Positions 26,528-35,724 of a DNA stretch of 64,000 nucleotides are shown in pieces. Origin of the DNA: Paenibacillus tundrae. GTDB lineage: Bacteria > Bacillota > Bacilli > Paenibacillales > Paenibacillaceae. The stretch covers positions 2,542,001 through 2,606,000 of the forward strand of contig NZ_CP145605.1 of the NCBI RefSeq assembly GCF_036884255.1, written 5' to 3'. The notes under the pieces are model-generated. The model was given only the letters and a program-made list of their open reading frames with translations, did not search any database and was not told the DNA's origin. Position 1 is the first letter of the stretch; every line of letters starts with the position of its first letter. A program made the position numbers and the translations under genes.

Positions 26528-26790
26528 ACTTTTTTCACAAATGAGCAATGTCTGGTTTAGAGAAGCCAGGAATGGAGTAACGAGCCGCGAAGTAATATGG
26601 CTTTATACCACTGTTGTCCTATATTGCAAATTACAGTTATGGTCTTACCTTTTTATTTTATGTTCCGTGAAGTAAATTTATTTCCTGAATATTGTTCGTT
26701 ATTCGGTAATTTGTTCTGTTGTACAGTTTGTATTCCGAGCATTCTAGCGATATGATGTAACATATATATAGAGAAGGAGCTGACGACCAC

Positions 26791-27087
26791 ATGAGTACCA
26801 TACATGTAACTGACCGCGCTGCGCGCTGGTACAAGGAAGAGCTTAATTTGAACGACGGGGATAGCATTCGATTTTTTGCCCGTTATAGCTCAGGCGGAGG
26901 TCTTCATCCCGGATTTTCGTTAGGTATCGCTGTTGAGGAACCAAGACATCCTGCTGAGCAAACAGAAGCATCTGGTATTCACTTTTTCATGGAGGATCAC
27001 GATTATTGGTATCTAAAAGGTCATGAGCTTCATGTGGATGTTGTTGATGAAGGTCAAGATATTGAATATCGATACACTGAAGTATAA
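26791..27087 (+). CDS. HesB/IscA-like protein without cluster cysteines
   Basis: A 98-aa protein with the HesB-like fold (MSTIHVTDRAARWYKEELN, GDSIRFFARYSS, FFMEDHDYWYLKGHELHVD). The three cysteines that bind Fe-S in IscA are absent, as in the YneR branch of Firmicutes. Function of this branch is not established. GAAGGAGC precedes the ATG. Upstream bases 26530-26790 hold no other gene I can support. Confidence 0.8.
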   Translation: MSTIHVTDRAARWYKEELNLNDGDSIRFFARYSSGGGLHPGFSLGIAVEEPRHPAEQTEASGIHFFMEDHDYWYLKGHELHVDVVDEGQDIEYRYTEV

Positions 27088-27213
27088 TCCCTTTCTATTT
27101 TTGGAATAAATATATGCCTTTAGAACGTTCCGTAGGTTGGAGAGAAATGTGTTGCACTGATCTGACTATAGATCTAAGTCGTCTCTTCGGCTTGGAACAG
27201 GAGGGGATAAATA

Positions 27214-27657
27214 TTGAATCCGCCAGCCCGAGATTTGGCTCAGTATATTGCTAACCGAGCGTTTATCGTCGTAAAGGCTGCTATATGGGCCGAGAACGAA
27301 CATGGTGAAGTATTGTTGATCCAGCATGCAGACCACAGTCATTGGCGAATTCCTGCAGGTCAGATGCGTCCAGGAGAATCGATTGAAGAGACTGCTCATC
27401 GAGAGCTGTGGGAGGAGACCGGCTGGACCACAGATCATATGGTGTTAGAAGGTCTCCATTCAGGACCAGAGCTGAGACAGCTTCACACGAGCGGGGATGA
27501 AGACTACTATGTGATCGCCCTGTTTCGAACTCGAATCATCCAAGATGACCTCGTGGAGTCTCGTGTGAATAGTGATGCAGGTCTAAAGTTTTTTCACACG
27601 GAGTCTCTCCCTGTCCTCAATGAATTTACCCGAATGTTGTTAGCACGCTCCAACTGA
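27214..27657 (+). CDS. Nudix hydrolase
   Basis: A 147-aa single Nudix domain. The box is complete (GQMRPGESIEETAHRELWEETG). It hydrolyses a nucleoside diphosphate linked to another moiety; substrate unknown. TTG 27214 is supported by AGGAGGGG at proper spacing. It is shorter than, and unrelated in context to, the NrtR-like Nudix gene at 6622. A bidirectional terminator lies about 120 bases downstream. Confidence 0.85.
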   Translation: MNPPARDLAQYIANRAFIVVKAAIWAENEHGEVLLIQHADHSHWRIPAGQMRPGESIEETAHRELWEETGWTTDHMVLEGLHSGPELRQLHTSGDEDYYVIALFRTRIIQDDLVESRVNSDAGLKFFHTESLPVLNEFTRMLLARSN

Positions 27658-27779
27658 AATGAATGATCTGAGTGCAAGCCAAGCGCTAATTAAGCAAAAA
27701 AAACGAGTAAAACTTAGCGCAAATAATTACAAACCGAGTGCGAATGAAGTACAAATAAAGTACAAACTGGAATAATGAT

Positions 27780-27810
27780 AAAAGCCTCCCGGCAGGGAGG
27801 CTTTTGTGTT
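27780..27810. terminator. Bidirectional terminator
   Basis: AAAGCCTCCC-GGCA-GGGAGGCTTTT between convergent genes. Confidence 0.85.
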
Positions 27811-27885
27811 TTATAATCATCCATGCAATGCCAACTAAGAATGTTCTCAGTGGGTACACATCCACAATAATCAATAACTATAATC

Positions 27886-28398
27886 TTACACCTGATCAAG
27901 TGATTCCTCATCCATTGCAAAGTCAAAGTCGTCAATATCATACACTTGAACCGGAGCAGAAGATTCAATAATACGAGCAATCAATTCGACTTGATCTGTA
28001 AGGATAGGAATGCTCAAACGTTGTGAAGTAAGTATTAATTCCGTCTCAATTGGGTCGAAATACTCGCCATACTGAGCCGTATCAACAGCGTTAATTATAG
28101 CAATGGAGACTTGATCACCGAACAGAATCGATGGGCTCTTGGCCCAAGGAGTAAGTAGCGCACGTTCTATTTTTTTCTTATTTAACGGTTCCTCAAAATA
28201 AGAAATCATCTCGTTAATTTTGGTCTTCACATGCTGATCATCCGCAGGGTTACCCATCAGAGGATCACTGCTGGCTTGAAACTCGTATAATTCAAGGATG
28301 GTGGTGTATGGAACAATATATTCAACAGACGCGGGTGACGCGAGCAATTGACCATAAATAGCCACCATCACGGCTTCTGTAACAAACTGACGTGACAT
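27886..28398 (-). CDS. Conserved hypothetical protein
   Basis: A 170-aa soluble, acidic protein. No signal peptide, membrane helix or known motif is seen. The start ATG follows AGGAGGATTC. Its C-terminus is strongly acidic (DIDDFDFAMDEES). It is read alone, convergent with the Nudix gene and 170 bases from the DUF441 gene. I do not recognise a family. Confidence 0.65.
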   Translation of the reverse strand: MSRQFVTEAVMVAIYGQLLASPASVEYIVPYTTILELYEFQASSDPLMGNPADDQHVKTKINEMISYFEEPLNKKKIERALLTPWAKSPSILFGDQVSIAIINAVDTAQYGEYFDPIETELILTSQRLSIPILTDQVELIARIIESSAPVQVYDIDDFDFAMDEESLDQV

Positions 28399-28572
28399 GA
28401 TTCCTGAATCCTCCTGCGGCCATAATAGTTGCGAGGTGAATCAATGTTGAATGTTAGACGAACAAAAATCAAATTGATGTCTCCGCTATGGACTCGTGAT
28501 ATGAATAGAAGTATATCATACAACGGTGGGAATTACAGCCAGTTGACAGAGGGGAGTCAAGTCCAAATTCAA

Positions 28573-29016
28573 TCAGGATTTGCCCAAAAGCAAGGATAAA
28601 ATGCCTGCTGCAATAAGTGGACCTACAGGTACACCTTTGAACAAAGCAACTCCTAATACAGTACCGATGAGAAGTCCAGCGACGACAGTGGGCTGCGTAC
28701 TCATCAATGTAGCACCTCTACCACCAAGGTAAGCAACAAGCAGCCCAACACCAATGGCAAGCAGGGACTTCCAGTGCAGGAAGGACTCCCCAATCGTCTG
28801 CAAACTTATTTTACCGCTGGCAAGTGGAGCCATTACTCCAATAGTTAGGATGATGATCCCAATGGTCAGCCCATACTTCTCAAGCCAAGGAAATGCCTGA
28901 TTCAGATTCAATACACGCAGCAATAATAGAAATACCATAGCTACAGCCACTGGAGTATTACTGCTGATGATGCCAAGCGCGGCGAATCCGAGTAACAGCA
29001 GCGAAGTTATATCCAT
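28573..29016 (-). CDS. DUF441 membrane protein (YtwI type)
   Basis: A 147-aa protein with four hydrophobic segments and the conserved [22 protein letters not shown] core of DUF441. Function unknown. GAAGGG lies 11 bases before ATG 29016; an alternative ATG at 29025 overlaps the ypdA stop (ATGA) and adds three residues. It is probably co-transcribed with ypdA. Confidence 0.85.
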   Translation of the reverse strand: MDITSLLLLGFAALGIISSNTPVAVAMVFLLLLRVLNLNQAFPWLEKYGLTIGIIILTIGVMAPLASGKISLQTIGESFLHWKSLLAIGVGLLVAYLGGRGATLMSTQPTVVAGLLIGTVLGVALFKGVPVGPLIAAGILSLLLGKS

Positions 29017-29021
29017 TGATT

Positions 29022-30020
29022 TCATTTCCCTTCGGAAAGTTTACGATTCTTGCTCACAATATGTTCTGCAATGTATTTTCCGTGCCAGCGCCCAGATTCA
29101 ATAAATACCTCATTGGCATTACGACCTGATGCAATAACACCGCCCACATAAATGCCGGGAACACTACTTTCCATCGTTTGGGGATCATACTTGGGTTTAT
29201 CCATATCTTCGGACATTTCCACCCCAACAGAAGTGAGTAGTTTACGATCGGGACGGAAACCAGTCATGGCTAATACAAAATCATTTTCCAATTCACTGGT
29301 TGTTCCATCATGATGCAATAGACGGACTGAATCATCCAAAATTTCATTAACACGTGAATTGAGATGCAAGGTAATCCGTCCTTTTTGAACCATGCTCTCA
29401 AATAATGGGCGTACCCAAGATTTAATATGTTCAGACAATCCGCTTCCACGGTATACCATATCAATATGAGCACCTACACGAACGAGTTCCATCGCGGCAT
29501 CTACGGCAGAGTTGCTTCCTCCGATAATGGCAACACGGGTCTGAGCGTAAGGGTGGGCTTCACGGAAATAATGCGTAACCTTATCTTTGTCTTCTCCCGG
29601 AATGCCGAGGTAGTTAGGATGATCGAAATAACCTGTAGCTACAACGATATTACGTCCTTCATGAATAACAGTCTGCCCACGTCGGTTCATCGTATGTACT
29701 TCGAACGTTCCATCGTCCTTACATTTGATTGCGTGAGCTTCCTCATAGTTATGAACACGAAGGTTAAAATGTTCAGCGACCTTGCGATAATAGGCAAGCG
29801 CCTCATAACGAAACGGCTTGTCGTTAGGCGTGCTGAACGGAACATTTCCGATCTCAAGCAACTCAGCCGTGCTAAAAAATTGCATATGGGTTGGATACAG
29901 ATAGATGGATTGTACAATGTTGTACTTTTCTACGATTACAGCAGATAATCCCAACCGTTCACATTCGATGGCAGCAGATAGACCACAGGGTCCTCCACCG
30001 ATAATAATGACATCTTCCAT
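29022..30020 (-). CDS. ypdA: YpdA, bacillithiol-disulfide reductase homologue
   Basis: A 332-aa FAD/NAD(P)H thioredoxin-reductase-like protein. [17 protein letters not shown] is the N-terminal dinucleotide motif, with the Cys after GGGP typical of YpdA; a second Rossmann motif [10 protein letters not shown] binds NADPH. YpdA reduces bacillithiol disulfide in Firmicutes. AAGGAGGAG before the ATG at 30020 fixes the start; the longer frame to 30047 has none. It is divergent from the ArsR/DUF2087 regulator. Confidence 0.9.
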   Translation of the reverse strand: MEDVIIIGGGPCGLSAAIECERLGLSAVIVEKYNIVQSIYLYPTHMQFFSTAELLEIGNVPFSTPNDKPFRYEALAYYRKVAEHFNLRVHNYEEAHAIKCKDDGTFEVHTMNRRGQTVIHEGRNIVVATGYFDHPNYLGIPGEDKDKVTHYFREAHPYAQTRVAIIGGSNSAVDAAMELVRVGAHIDMVYRGSGLSEHIKSWVRPLFESMVQKGRITLHLNSRVNEILDDSVRLLHHDGTTSELENDFVLAMTGFRPDRKLLTSVGVEMSEDMDKPKYDPQTMESSVPGIYVGGVIASGRNANEVFIESGRWHGKYIAEHIVSKNRKLSEGK

Positions 30021-30126
30021 GTTCTTACTCCTCCTTAAATTCAGCAATATAATCCTACCGTAAATAACACTCTAATGCCAGCGTAAGGAGGTATATAGGC
30101 TGAACTGCCACACAAAAATAAAGGAT

Positions 30127-30178
30127 TTGACTTTAATTGGACAAAAGACTAACATCAAATTAGATAATCATCTAATTT
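30127..30178 (+). promoter_or_regulatory. Promoter and dyad operator of the DUF2087 regulator
   Basis: TTGACT (30127-30132), 17-nt spacer, TAACAT (30150-30155). Immediately downstream is a perfect dyad AAATTAGAT-AATC-ATCTAATTT (30157-30178), 12 bases before the regulator start. This is the expected place for autorepression; whether ypdA on the other strand responds is unknown. Confidence 0.75.
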
Positions 30179-30190
30179 ATTGAGGTTGAA

Positions 30191-30802
30191 ATGGAGCTGA
30201 ACACATTCATGCAGTTGGAGAAAATTGTGGCTTATCACAAAGCATTAGCTGATCCAACCCGACTTCGCATGCTGTTGTTGTTATCCCAAGGAGAATTGCA
30301 CGGCCATGCTCTCGCTGAGCGGTTGAACTTGTCCCAGCCAACGGTGACACATCATGCATCGAAACTACGAGAAGCTGCCCTCATTAAAGAAAGAAGAGAG
30401 AAGAACATTGTATATTTCTCCTTAAATCCTTCTTTCATTCGTGAGCATGCACAAGCTTCCGTTGATTTTATTTTTAAAAGTGAGGAGGTTGCTGAGATGA
30501 GTGAGGTCAATGAAACGCTGAAAGCATCCGTGATGCGGAATTTTTTCTCCAAAGATGGGCGAATTCGCCAAATTCCAGCGCAATATAAGAAAAAGCTGAT
30601 TGTTCTTGGTCATTTGGCCGAGCAACTGGAATTCGGTCGCAAGTATACGGAGAAGGAAATTAATGTTTTCATTCAAAATTATCATGAAGATTTTGCTACG
30701 ATCCGCCGTGAGTTCATCATGCACCAGTTCATGTATCGTGAAGACGGAGTTTACGAACTGAATCCCAAAGAAATGTGGACACGTTGGGATCAAGTTAAAT
30801 AA
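30191..30802 (+). CDS. ArsR-type regulator with DUF2087
   Basis: A 203-aa protein. Residues 10-90 form a winged-helix HTH (ALADPTRLRMLLLL, LSQPTVTHHASKLREAALI), and about 120-200 a DUF2087 domain (RNFFSKDGRIRQIPAQ, FGRKYTEKEIN). No cysteine metal site is present in the HTH. The ligand is unknown. GAGGTTGAA precedes ATG 30191. Confidence 0.85.
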   Translation: MELNTFMQLEKIVAYHKALADPTRLRMLLLLSQGELHGHALAERLNLSQPTVTHHASKLREAALIKERREKNIVYFSLNPSFIREHAQASVDFIFKSEEVAEMSEVNETLKASVMRNFFSKDGRIRQIPAQYKKKLIVLGHLAEQLEFGRKYTEKEINVFIQNYHEDFATIRREFIMHQFMYREDGVYELNPKEMWTRWDQVK

Positions 30803-30860
30803 TTGGTCTTGACAACAATTCAGTAAGGTGTGTAATATGTTGGATAAATCTACAAGATAA

Positions 30861-31064
30861 TGTTCAAAAAGATCGGTTTTCAGTACCGAGAAGATGGGAT
30901 GAAGGTAGAAATGGAGTAGCGGAGCGTAGGCAAACTACGTGAGCAACTACATGTTTCCGAAGGAAACAAGCTGCGTAAGCATCCACTTATTTCGGCTGAA
31001 TTCAAGCTTCGATGTTGCGATGCCAGCAGGCATCCTTCGTAATCAAAAGCGGACTTTTTGAACA
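30861..31064. mobile_element. MITE-like repeat, copy 1
   Basis: 204 bp bounded by inverted ends TGTTCAAAAAG / CTTTTTGAACA. It is very similar along its whole length to 58512-58717. It contains internal hairpins such as TGTTTCC-GAA-GGAAACA and GATGCC-AGCA-GGCATC and no ORF. A 9-bp direct repeat ATCTACAAG flanks it (30848-30856, 31067-31075). No transposase is in the window. Confidence 0.75.
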
Positions 31065-31089
31065 ACATCTACAAGGGAGGCGATGTAAT

Positions 31090-31161
31090 ATGACAAACTT
31101 AATGGCACTATACGTTAATTTGAATATGAACAGCGTCTCCGGAACGGATCAGAGCATATAA
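31090..31161 (+). CDS. Small ORF, 23 codons
   Basis: ATG 31090 encodes MTNLMALYVNLNMNSVSGTD plus three residues (QSI). AAGGGAGG lies at good spacing, and a terminator follows at 31223. It starts 25 bases after the end of the MITE-like repeat. I do not recognise it; it could be a small peptide, a leader for rsgA or chance. Confidence 0.4.
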   Translation: MTNLMALYVNLNMNSVSGTDQSI

Positions 31162-31222
31162 TTATACAACCACAGGACAGTTATGTCTGTTATGCGGGTA
31201 TGTATTATTGCATGCAACAATG

Positions 31223-31252
31223 AAGCCACGGGTGACGTACCTGTGGCTTTTT
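31223..31252 (+). terminator. Terminator downstream of the small ORF
   Basis: AAGCCAC pairs with GTGGCTT with further partial pairing, followed by TTTTA. Confidence 0.75.
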
Positions 31253-31359
31253 ATGTTGCTATTAGGAATGTTCTTTTATTGCGGTCAGGGGATCTCTAAC
31301 GTATGAACCTCTGAATCTTACCCGATGAAGGTCATCCTTTAATTCACTTAACAATGATT

Positions 31360-31391
31360 TGCCACGGGTGCTTGGGACTCGTGGTTTTTAT
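31360..31391 (+). terminator. Second terminator-like hairpin, upstream of rsgA
   Basis: GCCACGGGT pairs with ACTCGTGGT (two wobbles), followed by TTTTTATTTT, 80 bases before rsgA. Two terminators in series between the small ORF and rsgA could be a leader control region. Confidence 0.6.
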
Positions 31392-31472
31392 TTTGGATAC
31401 CGAACCGGGGCACACAGGTCAATCTGTCGTTATGTCCGAATCACATTATCATTTTTGGGAGGAAACACGAAT

Positions 31473-32564
31473 TTGAATAAACTTTTGGAAGAGTATGGAT
31501 GGTCTACGCATTGGCAAGAGCACTGGATAACGTTAGACATGAATCATGCCGAGAGGAAACCAGCTAGAATCATTGCAGATCATGGACATTTACTACGAAT
31601 AATGACTGCCGATGGTGAGGGTTGGGGAAGAGCAACAGGCCGATTACGCCGCGAGCATGAGGAGACTGGTACAGGTCTTACGGTAGGGGATTGGGTTGAG
31701 GTTTCGGGACAAGCGGGTGACGAGGCAATGATTCACAGTATGTTGCCAAGACGAAGCAGAGTATCTAGACAGGCTGCAGGAAACGTAACAAAAGAACAAC
31801 TGATTGCGGCTAATGTGGATACATTGCTAATTGTCGCCGCGCTTAACTATGATTTTAATCTCCGACGGCTGGAACGGTATATGATTATGGCATGGAATGG
31901 AGGCGTTAGACCTGTTATCGTGCTGAGTAAAAGCGATCTTTGCTCCAATATAGAAGAACAGATGGCACTCGTGGAAGGCATTGCCCCAGGTGTTGAAGTC
32001 ATTGCATTGTCGGCAGTGCAGGATCAGGGAAAAGAACAGCTTGAACGTTATCTACAACCTGGGATGACGGTTGCCTTGACAGGTTCTTCAGGAAGCGGTA
32101 AGTCGACCTTGGTCAATTGGTTACTCGGCGAGAATGTACAGCTTACTCAATCTGTCAGGGAGGCAGACAGTCGAGGCAGACATACAACGACACATCGTGA
32201 GATGTTTGTATTACCTCAAGGGGCGGTATTGATTGACACCCCAGGAATGCGGGAGCTTAACTTGTGGGAGGAAGGTGATCAGGGGTTAGCAATAGCATTT
32301 GGTGAAATTGAGCAGTTGGCTACTTCGTGTAAGTTTCATAACTGCAATCACACTCGTGAGTCTGGCTGCGCTGTAAAAGAGGCGATACAGAACGGCACGT
32401 TAGAGGGGAAAAGACTTGATAATTATTTGAAAATGCAGAAGGAATTGCAATTTCAGCAGCGTAAGGAGCTTCAGGCTTCGAAACGCCGAACAGCAACGAG
32501 CAAGCCAGTGAACACTCGCAAACCGAAGCATGTCCGAGGCATCAGAGAGTGGGATGAAGCTTGA
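31473..32564 (+). CDS. rsgA: RsgA-like ribosome-associated GTPase
   Basis: A 363-aa circularly permuted GTPase that helps 30S subunit maturation. An N-terminal OB-fold is followed by a G4-type motif LSKSD, G1 GSSGSGKST, G3 DTPGM and a zinc motif CKFHNCNHTRESGC. TTG 31473 is preceded by GGGAGG. The longer frame from 31359 would begin inside a terminator hairpin. Paenibacilli usually have another rsgA beside the prkC/prpC genes, so this may be a second paralogue (inference). Confidence 0.88.
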   Translation: MNKLLEEYGWSTHWQEHWITLDMNHAERKPARIIADHGHLLRIMTADGEGWGRATGRLRREHEETGTGLTVGDWVEVSGQAGDEAMIHSMLPRRSRVSRQAAGNVTKEQLIAANVDTLLIVAALNYDFNLRRLERYMIMAWNGGVRPVIVLSKSDLCSNIEEQMALVEGIAPGVEVIALSAVQDQGKEQLERYLQPGMTVALTGSSGSGKSTLVNWLLGENVQLTQSVREADSRGRHTTTHREMFVLPQGAVLIDTPGMRELNLWEEGDQGLAIAFGEIEQLATSCKFHNCNHTRESGCAVKEAIQNGTLEGKRLDNYLKMQKELQFQQRKELQASKRRTATSKPVNTRKPKHVRGIREWDEA

Positions 32565-32621
32565 AATCAGGCGGGCATCTGTGATGAGATTGGCATAGGA
32601 TAGGTCAGGAGGGATGTTAGT

Positions 32622-32960
32622 ATGCCGGATTACAACATCATTGTTGACCTATCAGACCATATGTTATATCTACTGGATGGCAACCAAGTGGTCAAAGGAT
32701 ATCCTGTAGCGACAGGGAAGATGCTCACTCAAACCCCAAGTGGAGAGTTTACGATCATTAATAAACAATCGAATCCTGGAGGACCATTTGGTGTACTGTG
32801 GATGGGGTTATCTGCACCTCATTACGGCATACATGGAACCAATGAACCCTCGTCTATAGGAAAATCCGTTTCACATGGTTGCATCCGGATGTATAACTCA
32901 GATGTATTGGATCTTTCTTCCAAAGTATCTGTAGGAACCAAGGTGAAGATCCGGCCCTAG
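32622..32960 (+). CDS. L,D-transpeptidase (YkuD catalytic domain)
   Basis: A 112-aa protein that is just a YkuD domain. The catalytic motif [20 protein letters not shown] contains the His and the catalytic Cys of SHGC. It forms 3-3 crosslinks or cell-wall attachments. There is no signal peptide or LysM, so a spore-related or mother-cell role like that of YkuD is possible. AGGAGGG precedes the ATG. Its stop is inside the terminator hairpin. Confidence 0.88.
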   Translation: MPDYNIIVDLSDHMLYLLDGNQVVKGYPVATGKMLTQTPSGEFTIINKQSNPGGPFGVLWMGLSAPHYGIHGTNEPSSIGKSVSHGCIRMYNSDVLDLSSKVSVGTKVKIRP

Positions 32961-32974
32961 GGTCGGATTTTTTA
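32948..32974 (+). terminator. Terminator of ykuD-like gene
   Basis: ATCCGGCCC/GGGTCGGAT hairpin followed by TTTTTT; it includes the stop codon. Confidence 0.8.
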
Positions 32975-33021
32975 TAACGTTAATGCTATCTTCACCCTCA
33001 ATGAGAAGGAGGAAAATGATT

Positions 33022-33561
33022 ATGCAGATTAGACAAGCCCGTGAAGGGGATGCAAAAGCTATCGCTTATGTACATACCGAGAGTTGGAAGACCACATACC
33101 GGGGGATCATACCCGATGAATTTTTGGATCATTTGACTACAGAAGCAAGAGTACCTCAGTGGGAGCAGATGATTCGTTCTAGCGAAAAGGAGCAGATTCT
33201 GTTGGTAGCCGAACAAGTGGATGGGAAAATTGTCGGATTTGCCTGTGGGGGTAGAGAGCGAGAAGGCAAGTTGCCTTATGATGGGGAGATTTATGCGATC
33301 TATTTACTGCAAGCCGCACAGGGACAGAGAATTGGAACAATGCTTGCTAATCAAGTTGTCCAATATCTTCATACACTAAAACTGCGGAGCCTACTAATCT
33401 GGGCGTTGGAGAAGAATCCAGCTTGTCGTTTCTATGAACAGATGGGTGGAACCTTAGTTGGTAGCCAGACGTTATCCATTGGTGGTGAGAATCAGCTCGA
33501 AGTTGCCTATGGATGGCAAGACTTGCAGCTTTTTGGAAAGAGGTCTACAAGCCAGGAATAA
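33022..33561 (+). CDS. GNAT-family N-acetyltransferase
   Basis: A 179-aa GNAT protein: IRQAREGDAKAIAYVHTESW at the N-terminus, acetyl-CoA-binding segment AAQGQRIGTMLANQVV and a C-terminal FYEQMGG motif. The substrate is unknown. AAGGAGG nine bases upstream favours ATG 33022 over in-frame ATGs at 33001 and 33016. Confidence 0.85.
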   Translation: MQIRQAREGDAKAIAYVHTESWKTTYRGIIPDEFLDHLTTEARVPQWEQMIRSSEKEQILLVAEQVDGKIVGFACGGREREGKLPYDGEIYAIYLLQAAQGQRIGTMLANQVVQYLHTLKLRSLLIWALEKNPACRFYEQMGGTLVGSQTLSIGGENQLEVAYGWQDLQLFGKRSTSQE

Positions 33562-33725
33562 TTGTATCATCACGAGGTTTTACGGACGAGGTATGAACTC
33601 GCACGAATTGTCCTGTATAGGTCAGAGAGGTCTAAATTAACGTTTGCGTAATCCTTAACAAGGTTAATGATGTACTACACTGCATCATAAGTAGACATGA
33701 ATTCTTGATTAGGAGGCGTATTCAG

Positions 33726-35207
33726 ATGACTTTAATGGACACGAAGCAAACATGGACTAAACAATATATTAATGGCGAATGGATTGAAGGCTCCGGTGAG
33801 AAAACCATGGAGAATATCAATCCGTATACAGGAGAAGTTATCGCCACTTGGCGGTCATCGAATAGAGAAGACATCGATCGTGCATATGAAGCTGCCGAAA
33901 AGGGGTCAGTGGAATGGAGTCAGACATTACCTAGTCAAAAAGAAGAAATTCTGCGCAAGGTATCCATGCTGATGCTTGAGCGCAAAGATGAAATTATCCA
34001 GTTGCTCATTACTGAATCCGGGAGTACTCGGATCAAAGCTGAAGCGGAGTTCGCTGCGGCCAAGCGCATTGTAGACGAATCGGCATCTTTCCCTTATCGA
34101 ATGAAGGGGGAGATACTACCTTCTAATACAGCAGGCAAAGAGAACCGAGTTGTGCGTGAGCCCAAAGGGGTAATTGGGGTGATTGGGCCGTGGAATTTTC
34201 CGCTACATCTATGCTTGCGTTCAGTTGCACCTGCCATTGCGCTAGGTAATGGTGTTGTGATTAAGCCGGCTTCTGATACACCCATTACCGCAGGCTGGCT
34301 AATCGCAGATCTGTTTGATCAAGCCGGATTGCCAAAAGGTGTGTTGCATGTCGTTGCAGGAAGCGGAAGCGAGATTGGAGACTACTTCGTTGCTCATCCA
34401 ATCCCAAAAGTCATTTCATTTACAGGATCGACAGAAGTCGGGCAAGGCATTGGTAAATTAGCTGGCGAGCATCTGAAAGAAACGGCGCTGGAATTAGGCG
34501 GTAACAATGCGATGGTTGTGCTGGAGGATGCGGATATTGAACGAGCGGCAGATGCCGCAGTATTTGGGAAGTTTCTGCATCAAGGGCAGATTTGTATGGC
34601 GCTGAACCGTATTATCATTCATACCGATATCTATGATTCCTTTGTAGATGCATTTGTTGCGAAAGCAAAACAAATCCAAGCGGGGGATCCAGCAGATTCC
34701 AATACACTGGTGGGGCCGCTTATTCGTGAAAAAGAAGTAGAACGACTGCTTGAACTTGTGAAGAACGCAGAAGATGCGGGAGCCCGGTTGTTGCTTGGTG
34801 GATCAAGCAAAGGCAGTGTGTTACAGCCTACCGTGCTGGCTGACGTGAAGCCTGAGCAGGAGATTGTGCAACAGGAGTTGTTTGGTCCGGTTGCTGTCTT
34901 AATGCGTGCAGAAGATGAGGCTGAAGCTGTCCGGTTAGCCAATGATACGCCTTACGGCTTGAGTGGTTCGGTATTTACGACGAATCTGGAGCGAGGTTAT
35001 CAAGTGGCTAAACGCATCGAATCAGGCATGGTTCATGTTAATGACCAGTCCGTAAACGACGAGGCTCATGTTATGTTTGGTGGGGAGAAGTCTTCAGGCA
35101 TTGGCCGATTCGGCGGCGACTGGGCGATTGAGAAGTTCACGCGCACCCGCTGGATAAGTTTACAGCATCAATATCGGACGTACCCTGGTGTGAGTGATGT
35201 CGACTAA
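33726..35207 (+). CDS. Aldehyde dehydrogenase family protein
   Basis: A 493-aa NAD(P)-dependent aldehyde dehydrogenase. Visible are the cofactor-binding GPWNFPLHL and FTGSTEVGQ, the catalytic Glu in ELGGNN and the catalytic Cys in GQICMALNR. The relation to aromatic aldehyde dehydrogenases (YfmT-like) is a guess from overall look. AGGAGG nine bases before ATG 33726 sets the start. A strong terminator follows. Confidence 0.88.
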   Translation: MTLMDTKQTWTKQYINGEWIEGSGEKTMENINPYTGEVIATWRSSNREDIDRAYEAAEKGSVEWSQTLPSQKEEILRKVSMLMLERKDEIIQLLITESGSTRIKAEAEFAAAKRIVDESASFPYRMKGEILPSNTAGKENRVVREPKGVIGVIGPWNFPLHLCLRSVAPAIALGNGVVIKPASDTPITAGWLIADLFDQAGLPKGVLHVVAGSGSEIGDYFVAHPIPKVISFTGSTEVGQGIGKLAGEHLKETALELGGNNAMVVLEDADIERAADAAVFGKFLHQGQICMALNRIIIHTDIYDSFVDAFVAKAKQIQAGDPADSNTLVGPLIREKEVERLLELVKNAEDAGARLLLGGSSKGSVLQPTVLADVKPEQEIVQQELFGPVAVLMRAEDEAEAVRLANDTPYGLSGSVFTTNLERGYQVAKRIESGMVHVNDQSVNDEAHVMFGGEKSSGIGRFGGDWAIEKFTRTRWISLQHQYRTYPGVSDVD

Positions 35208-35271
35208 AGGTCTACAGAACAGAAATCGATTGCAGGATGAGACCTTGTTCGTGTGAAATCGACAATAACAA

Positions 35272-35318
35272 GCAAAAGCCCGTTTTTACCTTTAAGGACG
35301 GGCTTTTGCACGTTTTTA
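35272..35318 (+). terminator. Terminator of aldehyde dehydrogenase gene
   Basis: GCAAAAGCCCG pairs with CGGGCTTTTGC, followed by ACGTTTTT. The stretch from here to 35621 shows no supportable gene. Confidence 0.85.
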
Positions 35319-35621
35319 CATACCCTAAAAAGCATGTGAAAAAAAACGGTGAAAATGGGTTTGGGGAAGTCTGGATATGGTTATTTATGGATACACGGAA
35401 GAACAGATCCGTAAAATCCAAGGTAAAGGGGCTTGAATTTCATGTCCATTGACCGTTTTATTCTGAGGAAACTGAATTCATGTCAAGAAGAACATACACG
35501 GGCTAACTTAGTTCGATTGTTTGTCATTCGAATTCATAAAGCGGAGGTTGCAGAAGGTAGTGAGATCGGCTATAGCGTGAGCCGAGTAAATTAACCAATA
35601 GATCAGATTGTGCTTCAACAT

Positions 35622-35661
35622 AAAAAAAGGAAGCTTGTCCTTAGTGGCAGCTTCCTTTTTC
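35622..35661. terminator. Bidirectional terminator
   Basis: AAAAAAGGAAGCT pairs with AGCTTCCTTTTT. On the minus strand it would end the small gene at 35725-35964. Confidence 0.8.
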
Positions 35662-35724
35662 TTATAGTTCGTATAGAACGAGTGACGCAGCATCTCATTA
35701 TAGATGAATTCACGTGGACTCGAC

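Noticed and set aside
30848..31075. The 9-bp ATCTACAAG direct repeats as a proven target-site duplication of copy 1
   Set aside because: The right-hand flank is partly shared with copy 2 (TCTAxAAGG), so some of it may belong to the element; kept only as a hint.
31359..31472. N-terminal extension of rsgA
   Set aside because: The extra codons cover a terminator hairpin; TTG 31473 has a GGGAGG site and matches the family N-terminus.
35237..35452. Plus-strand reading frame after the aldehyde dehydrogenase gene
   Set aside because: It runs through that gene's terminator, has no ribosome binding site and an unremarkable Lys-rich translation.
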